In this document: positions 35,220 to 40,933 of the stretch, in pieces | Numbering within the stretch: position 1 is the first letter of the stretch | Layout: each line of letters opens with the position of its first letter | Assembly (NCBI RefSeq): GCF_027307225.1 | Contig: NZ_DAHUXJ010000044.1 | Span: 1 to 40,933 of the forward strand | From: Bradyrhizobium sp. | GTDB taxonomy: Bacteria > Pseudomonadota > Alphaproteobacteria > Rhizobiales > Xanthobacteraceae | Direction: 5' to 3' | DNA length: 40,933 nucleotides | Program-made: the position numbers and the translations under genes | Notes under the pieces: model-generated | Database searches by the model: none | What the model saw: the letters and a program-made list of their open reading frames with translations, nothing else | What the model was told of the DNA's origin: nothing

Positions 35220-36509
35220 ATGGGGAATGTTGTCGTCGTCGGCGCCCAATGGGGCGACGAAGGGAAAGGCAAGATCGTCGACTGGTTGTCGGAGCAGGCC
35301 GATATCGTCGTGCGTTTTCAGGGCGGCCATAATGCCGGCCACACGCTGGTCATCAATGGCGAGACCTACAAGCTCGCGCTCTTGCCCTCCGGTGTGCTGA
35401 GGCCCTCGAAGCTTTCGGTGGTGGGTAACGGCGTGGTGTTCGATCCGCAGGCGTTTCTCGACGAAGTGACCAAGCTGAAGGGGCAGGGCGTTGCCGTCGG
35501 CCCGGAAAACCTGCGCATCGCTGAAAACGTCACGCTGATCCTGCCGCTGCACCGTGAGCTCGATGCGTTCAGGGAATCTTCGAATTCGGCGAGCATCGGC
35601 ACCACGCGGCGTGGCATCGGGCCGGCCTACGAGGACAAGGTCGGCCGGCGCGCGATTCGCCTGATGGACCTCGCCGATCTCGGTACCCTGCCGCACAAGA
35701 TCGACCGCCTGCTGGCGCATCACAACGCGCTGCGCCGCGGGCTCAATCTCAAGGAGATCGATGGCAAGGATATCCTGCGTGAGCTGGCGGCGTTCGCGCC
35801 GCAACTCCTGCCTTATGCCGAAACCGTGTGGCGGCTGCTCGATATCAAGCGGCGGGAAGGCAAGCGCATGCTGTTCGAGGGCGCGCAGGGCGCGCTGCTC
35901 GACGTCGATCACGGCACCTATCCTTACGTCACCTCCTCCAACACGGTCGCGGCCCAGGCCGCTACCGGCACCGGTCTCGGTCCCGGCGCGGTCGGCTACG
36001 TGCTTGGAATCTGCAAGGCCTACACGACCCGGGTCGGCCAGGGTCCTTTCCCGACCGAACTGAATAACGAGATCGGTGATGAGATCGGCCGCCGCGGCCG
36101 GGAGTTCGGCGTCAACACGGGGCGCAAGCGCCGCTGCGGCTGGTTCGATGCCGCATTGGTGCGTCAGACCGTGCGTACCTGCGGCATCCATGGTCTGGCG
36201 TTGACCAAGCTCGATATTCTCGACGGTTTTGAAACCATCCAGGTTTGCACGGGGTATCTGCTGGACGGCAAGGAGATCGACCATTTACCGGCTGGTGAGG
36301 GCGCCCAGGCCCGGGTTAAGCCGGTGTATGAGACCATCGAGGGCTGGAAGGAACCCACCGCCGGCGCGCGCTCCTGGGCCGATTTGCCGGCGCAGGCGAT
36401 CAAATACGTTCGTCGTGTGGAAGAATTGGTGGGTTGTCCGATCGCCCTGCTTTCCACAAGTCCGGAACGCGAAGATACTATCCTGGTACAGAATCCGTTC
36501 GAGGCTTAA
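35220..36509 (+). CDS. purA: Adenylosuccinate synthetase
   Basis: 429 residues, full length. Joins IMP and aspartate using GTP to form adenylosuccinate, the committed step to AMP. P-loop [20 protein letters not shown] with catalytic Asp, the [10 protein letters not shown] switch with catalytic His, [40 protein letters not shown] with TSSNTVA, and the GTP-specificity loop [11 protein letters not shown] are all present. GAGGGAA precedes the ATG by about 9 nt. Followed after 46 nt by a large hypothetical gene in the same direction. Confidence 0.97.
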   Translation: MGNVVVVGAQWGDEGKGKIVDWLSEQADIVVRFQGGHNAGHTLVINGETYKLALLPSGVLRPSKLSVVGNGVVFDPQAFLDEVTKLKGQGVAVGPENLRIAENVTLILPLHRELDAFRESSNSASIGTTRRGIGPAYEDKVGRRAIRLMDLADLGTLPHKIDRLLAHHNALRRGLNLKEIDGKDILRELAAFAPQLLPYAETVWRLLDIKRREGKRMLFEGAQGALLDVDHGTYPYVTSSNTVAAQAATGTGLGPGAVGYVLGICKAYTTRVGQGPFPTELNNEIGDEIGRRGREFGVNTGRKRRCGWFDAALVRQTVRTCGIHGLALTKLDILDGFETIQVCTGYLLDGKEIDHLPAGEGAQARVKPVYETIEGWKEPTAGARSWADLPAQAIKYVRRVEELVGCPIALLSTSPEREDTILVQNPFEA

Positions 36510-36555
36510 CGACCTTAATGAGATATCACCGCAGAGCGTGCACTGTTGAGTCGAA

Positions 36556-38112
36556 ATGGCTGATTACTACCCGCTGATCGCCCGCGCCATCGCCGGACTG
36601 GACCCCAGCGCTCCCGGCGAAAGCCGTCGTGCGCTCTATGAGCGTGCGCGCGCAGCGTTGATCGCGCAGCTTCGCAGCGTCGAGCCGCCACTCAGTGAGT
36701 CCGAAATCACGCGCGAGCGGTTGTCGCTGGAAGAAGCGGTGCGGAAGGTGGAATCGGAAGCCGCCCAGCGGGCACGCGATGCCGCACGCCCGGCCGATCC
36801 GACGCGCAACGGTCCGCGGGCTTCCGGCGCCTTGCGCGCCAATGCCCGCCCTGCCGCGCGGCCGTCGGAGAACGCGGCCGCTGCCGCACAGCCGCAGCAG
36901 GCGCCGCGGTCACGGCAGCCGGCGCCGCCGCCCCTGCCGCGCAACGATCGGCCGCCGCCTGGTCAGGACCGTCAGCCGCAGGTGTCCATGCAGGATTCGC
37001 CGTTGCCGCCGGGGCGCGAGCGGCCGGCCACGCCGCGCCGCGGTCCAGAGGGCAACAATGGCGCCGAGCCGTCCGGTATGCGCGGATTTCGCGACATCAC
37101 GGCCGATGCCGACGATCTCGGCCGCGCCGCGGCCCAGGCGAGCCGCGCGGCGCGCAAGACCTACGCCAACGTGCCTTCGCCATCGCCTGAATTCGACCGG
37201 CTCGAGCCGAGCATGGAGGATCGCGGCTTCGATGGCGAGGCACCTTATTCCTACGATGAGTCGATCGCGGAAGCGGAACGCTACGGCGCGCCGCAGCCTG
37301 CGTCGCCGCGCCCGCGCTTGCCGCCGGACCGCGGCCGCGAGCCGAAGCGGAGCACCGTATTTCCGCTCAAGATCGCGTTTGCGGCCGGCATCTTCCTGGT
37401 CCTTGTTGGGGCAATCCTGTCGGGCAAGTCGCTCCTCTCGACCGTCAGCGGATTGTTCAAGTCATCGCAGACCGTGGTCGAAGCTCCCAAGGATCCGGGC
37501 GCTGCACCCACGACGAAGCCGAAGATTCCGGATCGTGTCGGACAGCCGTCGTCGAGCGATCAAGTGGCCCCCGTGGCCCAGCGGGTTGTTCTTTACGACG
37601 AGGATCCTTCCGATCCCAAAGGCAAGCAGTATGTCGGCTCCGTGATCTGGCGGACCGAGCCAATCAAGGCCTCGGGTAGCCAGAAGGCCGACCTCGCGGT
37701 GCGTGCCGACATCGAGATCCCCGATCGCAAGTTCAAGATGACGATGTCGTTCCGCCGCAACACCGATCCGTCGTTGCCGGCGAGCCATACCGCCGAACTG
37801 ACCTTCGTGCTGCCGCCGGATTTCTCGGGCGGCGGCGTCAGCAATGTGCCGGGCATCCTGATGAAATCCAACGAGCAGGCGCGCGGAACGCCGCTTGCCG
37901 GCCTCGCCGTCAAGGTCACCGACGGCTTCTTCCTGGTCGGCCTGTCGAACGTCGATGCGGATCGCTCGCGTAACCTGCAACTCTTGAAGGAACGCTCCTG
38001 GTTCGACGTGCCGCTGGTTTACACCAACCAGCGCCGCGCCATCATCGCGATCGAGAAGGGCGCTCCCGGCGAGCGCGCCTTCAACGATGCCTTCGCTGCC
38101 TGGGGCGAATAG
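36556..38112 (+). CDS. Large hypothetical protein with central membrane helix
   Basis: 518 residues, not a family I can name. Residues 1-80 are a helical, charged segment (YYPLIARAIAGLDPSAPGES, then SESEITRERLSLEEAVRKVE); about 80-260 is a Pro/Arg/Ala-rich low-complexity region; one membrane helix follows (LKIAFAAGIFLVLVGAILSG, about 270-290); the remaining 220 residues form a folded, probably periplasmic domain (RVVLYDEDPSDPKGKQYVGS, MTMSFRRNTDPSLPASHTAE, TYDGFFLVGLSN-like strands). Bitopic layout with a long cytoplasmic tail is inferred. It follows purA closely and may share its transcript; no clear ribosome-binding site. Confidence 0.75.
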   Translation: MADYYPLIARAIAGLDPSAPGESRRALYERARAALIAQLRSVEPPLSESEITRERLSLEEAVRKVESEAAQRARDAARPADPTRNGPRASGALRANARPAARPSENAAAAAQPQQAPRSRQPAPPPLPRNDRPPPGQDRQPQVSMQDSPLPPGRERPATPRRGPEGNNGAEPSGMRGFRDITADADDLGRAAAQASRAARKTYANVPSPSPEFDRLEPSMEDRGFDGEAPYSYDESIAEAERYGAPQPASPRPRLPPDRGREPKRSTVFPLKIAFAAGIFLVLVGAILSGKSLLSTVSGLFKSSQTVVEAPKDPGAAPTTKPKIPDRVGQPSSSDQVAPVAQRVVLYDEDPSDPKGKQYVGSVIWRTEPIKASGSQKADLAVRADIEIPDRKFKMTMSFRRNTDPSLPASHTAELTFVLPPDFSGGGVSNVPGILMKSNEQARGTPLAGLAVKVTDGFFLVGLSNVDADRSRNLQLLKERSWFDVPLVYTNQRRAIIAIEKGAPGERAFNDAFAAWGE

Positions 38113-38128
38113 CGGAGCTCGTGCGGCC

Positions 38129-38212
38129 GATTTGACATTCGCCAGCCGCTTGATTCTAACATTCGCAAAAATGCCGGCTCGCGAATGGAAGCGGATGTTG
38201 GGATCGGATCAC
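38129..38212. repeat. Decayed palindrome unit
   Basis: ATTTGACATTCGCCAG (left arm of type E) runs directly into TTGATTCTAACATTCGCAAA and a worn right arm (GCGGATGTTGGGATCGGATC) of type D. The spacer and inner arms are lost. It ends six nt before the ATG of the DUF5413 gene. Confidence 0.65.
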
Positions 38213-38217
38213 GGGCG

Positions 38218-38634
38218 ATGAAGCGATATGTGATTTTTGCGGTGTTGGTGCCGTTGCTCGGCGGGTTTCTGCTTCTTCTGGCAACCACCGTGATGTCGGG
38301 TTACTGGAGCCATCCCCCGAGCCTGTCGGAAGCCGGCAAGCTGTTCACGGTGTTTCTGAAGACGTTGCAGTATTCCTATCTTTTCGGCCTTCTGCCAGCG
38401 CTGATGCTCGGGGCCGTGGACGATATCGTGTTTCACGTCAAACGAATTGGCCCGCTCTCGCGCCTCGTGATCGTCGGCTTGATTGCTTTTGCCGCGGCCG
38501 AGTTGCTCTACGGATCGCGCGGACAGGACAGCGGAACGTTGCAATTCGTGCTTTACGGTCTGGTCGGCTTCGTTCCCGGCGCGGTATCGTCCGGCGTTGC
38601 CAATACCGTGGCCAATCGGCAGGTCACGGCGTGA
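38218..38634 (+). CDS. DUF5413 family membrane protein
   Basis: 138 residues with four hydrophobic helices: YVIFAVLVPLLGGFLLLLAT, LQYSYLFGLLPALMLGAVDD, LSRLVIVGLIAFAAAELLYG and FVLYGLVGFVPGAVSSGVAN. The helix pattern and length fit DUF5413, a small family of alphaproteobacterial inner-membrane proteins without known function. ATG 38218 starts the first helix; the sequence before it is a decayed palindromic element, which leaves only six nt of ordinary leader and no evident ribosome-binding site. Confidence 0.7.
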   Translation: MKRYVIFAVLVPLLGGFLLLLATTVMSGYWSHPPSLSEAGKLFTVFLKTLQYSYLFGLLPALMLGAVDDIVFHVKRIGPLSRLVIVGLIAFAAAELLYGSRGQDSGTLQFVLYGLVGFVPGAVSSGVANTVANRQVTA

Positions 38635-38693
38635 ACGTGGCGAGGCGCATTGCCAAAATGTCACTTGCGCCGATAGCCGGCATAACCATCTGA

Positions 38694-38862
38694 CCAGTAC
38701 CGGTCATTTGAAGTTCCTGCACCACAAGCGGCAAATTCCGTCCAGGAACTTCAAAAGGGGGAACGGCACTGGAATCAAAAAGATGGCTAGTGCCCCCGAC
38801 TTTCCGAAGTTCGCGAAAGTGGGTGCTGAGGCGTAGGACGAACTCCGGAAAGCGGGCACTAG
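38694..38862. repeat. Paired palindrome unit 7 (hairpins B and C)
   Basis: Hairpin 38694-38772 (CCAGTACCG...CGGCACTGG; inner arms TTTGAAGTTCCTG and CAGGAACTTCAAA, loop CACCACAAGCGG), 14-nt spacer AATCAAAAAGATGG, hairpin 38787-38862 (CTAGTGCCC...GGGCACTAG; inner arms CTTTCCGAAGTTCG and CGAACTCCGGAAAG). Total 169 bp. Ends 2 nt before the next start codon. Confidence 0.88.
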
Positions 38863-38864
38863 CC

Positions 38865-39398
38865 ATGGCAAACGAAGAGATCATTTCTCCGGGCGATGCC
38901 CGTTTCAGCACCTCCTCGCGAGGGCCGTTCCGCACGCGGCTGCAGGGCCCCGTGATCGATCAGGAAGGCCGCGAAATTCCGGACGGCCGGCTGCGCGGTG
39001 TTCGGTTATTTCAGTTCGATTTCGGTCATTCGGGCGCCAATCCCTTCGGTGATCTCACCCGCGAGCAGCGACTGGCGCGCTTCGAGATGCTGGCGAAGCT
39101 GCTCGATGTCGCCTTCATTCTCCCGGGCACCAATATTCGCTATGGCGTCGACGGCATCGTCAGATTGATCCCGGTGGTCGGCGATCTCCTGGCGACCGCA
39201 TTCTCGCTCTGGCTGGTGCGCGAGGCGCGCGCCCTGGGCGCGCCGTGGTACGTCACCGCGCGAATGCTCGGCAACGTCGCGGTCGATGGCGTGGTCGGAA
39301 TAGTGCCCTTTGCGGGCGATGCATTTGATGTGCTGTTTCGCGCCAATATGCGCAACGTGCGCCTGCTCAGGCGCTGGCTCGAAAAACAGCCGCGCTAA
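38865..39398 (+). CDS. DUF4112 family protein
   Basis: 177 residues. The C-terminal 110 match DUF4112: LARFEMLAKLLDVAFILPGT, NIRYGVDGIVRLIPVVGDLL, then ARMLGNVAVDGVVGIVPFAG and DAFDVLFRANMRNVRLLRRW. Two amphipathic or membrane-inserted segments surround the G-I-V-P motifs. Function unknown. The N-terminal 70 residues are polar and variable. The ATG is 2 nt from the CTAG end of a palindromic unit, the same spacing as at the PAS gene (9186). Confidence 0.85.
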   Translation: MANEEIISPGDARFSTSSRGPFRTRLQGPVIDQEGREIPDGRLRGVRLFQFDFGHSGANPFGDLTREQRLARFEMLAKLLDVAFILPGTNIRYGVDGIVRLIPVVGDLLATAFSLWLVREARALGAPWYVTARMLGNVAVDGVVGIVPFAGDAFDVLFRANMRNVRLLRRWLEKQPR

Positions 39399-39480
39399 TC
39401 AAAACAGCCGCGTTAATCACGGCTGCTGATCGTCAATCACGCTGCAGAACCTTGCAGCGACAATCCAGTGCGAGATGGGA

Positions 39481-39774
39481 TCAGGCAGCCTTGTCATCCG
39501 CCTTGGCGGCGGGAGCGGCCGGCTGGGGCGCGCGCGGGCGGCGCGGCAGGGGGAAGTCCTTGCTTTCATAGAGCGAGCGAATGCCCATCTGGTCGAAGCG
39601 AGCCTCGTCGACCTGAAGATAAGCGCCGTTCAGCGAGTCCGCCGGCAATTCCTCGATCGCAAAACGAACCGCTTCAGCCGCCGTGCCAAATCGCCGATAG
39701 GCGAAGCCCGCCCGCTTTTTCTTGCGGATGGCGGCTGGAAATAGTTCGGCAGCAGTGTTGAAGCTGAAAGCCAT
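39481..39774 (-). CDS. Small conserved hypothetical protein
   Basis: 97 residues. Starts AFSFNTAAELFPAAIRKKKR, then GFAYRRFGTAAEAVRFAIEE, LNGAYLQVDEARFDQMGIRS and a Pro/Ala-rich tail (PLPRRPRAPQPAAPAAKADD). The first 75 residues look like a compact alpha/beta fold. Not a family I can name. AGAGG lies about 9 nt before the ATG. The 220 nt between this gene and DUF3309 show no gene. Confidence 0.7.
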   Translation of the reverse strand: MAFSFNTAAELFPAAIRKKKRAGFAYRRFGTAAEAVRFAIEELPADSLNGAYLQVDEARFDQMGIRSLYESKDFPLPRRPRAPQPAAPAAKADDKAA

Positions 39775-39997
39775 GATCGGGGACCTCTGTTCTTTTTAGT
39801 GAGAACGCGATCGAAATCGCGAACAGATCGCACGGGCGCAAAAATCAGGCGGCGCCGGTGCACGTCATTTCCTTGTGGACAGACCTTAATATAAGCCTCT
39901 CCACAGGAATTGCGACTCCCGTCGGGCTGAATGATGAATCCGTCACCCGCAGGAGTAGTTCATAAAAAAGCCGTTTAATTTCAGTTGCTTATATGAC

Positions 39998-40162
39998 TTA
40001 CAGCTTGCCGAGTAGTAGCAGGACGAGCAATACAACCAAAACCACCCCGCCGAGCCCCATTCCGGAGTGGCCGTAGCCGTAACCATAGCCGCCGATCCGG
40101 CCGCTCCAGCCGCCCAGGAGATAAATGATCACGAGAATGATGAGGATCGTTCCAAGCGTCAT
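39998..40162 (-). CDS. DUF3309 small membrane protein
   Basis: 54 residues: MTLGTILIILVIIYLLGGW, a Gly/Tyr-rich middle (GRIGGYGYGYGHSGMGLGGV) and a second hydrophobic helix (VLVVLLVLLLLGKL). This is the DUF3309 pattern, a short two-helix inner-membrane family of unknown function. ATG 40162 has a strong ribosome-binding site (GGGAGGAG) 6 nt upstream; a longer upstream frame is not needed. Confidence 0.85.
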   Translation of the reverse strand: MTLGTILIILVIIYLLGGWSGRIGGYGYGYGHSGMGLGGVVLVVLLVLLLLGKL

Positions 40163-40357
40163 GGCGCTCCTCCCACTGGCTACGCGCCCGGCCCGATGAA
40201 TTCCGCCAGGCTGCCAGTAGAAAACAGCATATTGGCCTCGCTGGTTCCGGCAGCGGAACCCGAAATTGCATGGGCAGCGCTCCTCACGGCGACGAAAAAC
40301 CCGCGCGACCGGGTCGTGGGCGCGGGGCACGAAAAGCGCTCGAAGCAAGGTGAGGAA

Positions 40358-40768
40358 TTATTTCGGCTGGAGTTTCAACGCCGCCGAATTGATGCAATAG
40401 CGCAGTCCGTTTGGCGCGGGGCCATCCTCGAAGACATGGCCGAGATGGCCGTTGCAGCGCGAGCAAAGCACCTCCGTGCGGATCATGCCGTGGCTGACGT
40501 CGCGTTCCTCGTCGACATGGCTTTCGGCCGATGGCTGGGTGAAGCTCGGCCAGCCACAGCCGGAGTCGAACTTGGCGTCGGACTCAAACAGCGTCTGACC
40601 GCATCCGGCGCAGATATAAGTGCCCTGCCGCTTCTCATGTTCGTATTCGCCTGAGAAAGGCCGTTCGGTCGCCTTCTCGCGCAGCACCGCATACTGCATC
40701 GGCGTCAGGTCCTTGCGCCATTCGGCTTCGCTCTTTTCGACCTTCGGCGTCGTCTTGGCGTCAGACAT
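40358..40768 (-). CDS. msrB: Peptide-methionine (R)-S-oxide reductase
   Basis: 136 residues. Reduces the R epimer of methionine sulfoxide in proteins. Two zinc-binding CxxC pairs (CAGC and CSRC), the [14 protein letters not shown] block, catalytic histidines and Arg in [18 protein letters not shown] and the catalytic Cys in [11 protein letters not shown]. No signal peptide, so cytoplasmic. GGGAGG precedes the ATG. A palindromic unit starts 26 nt upstream of the start codon. Confidence 0.95.
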   Translation of the reverse strand: MSDAKTTPKVEKSEAEWRKDLTPMQYAVLREKATERPFSGEYEHEKRQGTYICAGCGQTLFESDAKFDSGCGWPSFTQPSAESHVDEERDVSHGMIRTEVLCSRCNGHLGHVFEDGPAPNGLRYCINSAALKLQPK

Positions 40769-40793
40769 GAAACCTCCCGTGCAATATCACCCG

Positions 40794-40933
40794 ACTAGTG
40801 CGGTGAATTTGAAGTTCCTATCAGTTTCGCGGCAACCTCGTCATAGGAACTTCAAATTCTAAACCGCACTAGAATCATATAATTGGCTAGTGCTCCTTTG
40901 ATTCCGAAGTTCGTAAACGTGGAGCCGCAATAT
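40794..40933. repeat. Paired palindrome unit 8, cut by window end
   Basis: Hairpin 40794-40872 (CTAGTGCGG...CCGCACTAG; inner arms GAATTTGAAGTTCCTAT and ATAGGAACTTCAAATTC), 14-nt spacer AATCATATAATTGG, then the left arm of a type C hairpin from 40887 (CTAGTGCTCC, CCGAAGTTCG) continuing past the window. Confidence 0.88.

Noticed and set aside
35178..36284. 368-codon minus-strand frame opposite purA
   Set aside because: No family motif and extends past the purA start; purA is certain.

Overview
The window looks like a chromosome segment of a Bradyrhizobium-type alphaproteobacterium (family Nitrobacteraceae). This is inferred from the high-GC coding style, with long antisense shadow frames opposite nearly every gene, from the alphaproteobacterial gene families present (DUF992, DUF3309, DUF1800/DUF1501 pair, Omp25-like barrels, an AraC regulator with an arabinose-binding-like N-domain), from a serC leader RNA candidate upstream of serC-serA, and from several families of palindromic repeats of a rhizobial style. 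No rRNA, tRNA, CRISPR array, phage module or full insertion sequence was seen.

Layout. 0-9 kb: a secreted protein, a YfcG-like glutathione transferase, an EF-hand protein, a PAS protein, a small Cys-rich CWC protein, the DUF1800-DUF1501 export operon, a truncated aldo/keto reductase, a GNAT acetyltransferase and a membrane PAS protein. 9-13 kb: a cluster of palindromic repeats, two small ORFs, a second GST, a hexapeptide-repeat acetyltransferase and a GT87 mannosyltransferase-like membrane protein. 13-20 kb: aspartate aminotransferase, DUF992, an unusual EF-G paralogue, DUF1275, aroE and a secreted DUF5666-like protein. 20-27 kb: lldD-like FMN dehydrogenase, a 59-aa acidic protein, glmM, a fosmidomycin-resistance-like MFS exporter and two outer-membrane barrels sharing an upstream motif. 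27-33 kb: a GST gene split by a repeat unit, serC-serA behind a leader RNA, an AraC regulator, and a small protein followed by a FixJ-like regulator that lacks the phospho-acceptor Asp. 33-41 kb: an EamA transporter abutting a fragment of a second one, purA, a large one-helix protein, DUF5413, DUF4112, a small basic protein, DUF3309 and msrB.

The most striking feature is a dispersed repeat that the gene content does not explain. It is a unit of about 165-170 bp made of two palindromes of 75-80 bp, most of them bounded by CTAG or a near match, separated by an AT-rich spacer of about 12-16 bp. Seven full units, one unit cut by the window end, one decayed unit and three halves are visible. Terminal stems vary between copies but stay self-complementary. 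One unit interrupts a GST gene, and removing exactly that unit (27459-27625) restores an open frame. Other copies sit within a few bases of start or stop codons, or truncate genes. They behave like non-autonomous palindrome-bounded mobile elements whose mobiliser is not in this window.

Most functional calls rest on recognised family motifs; start codons were chosen by visible ribosome-binding sites and signal peptides.
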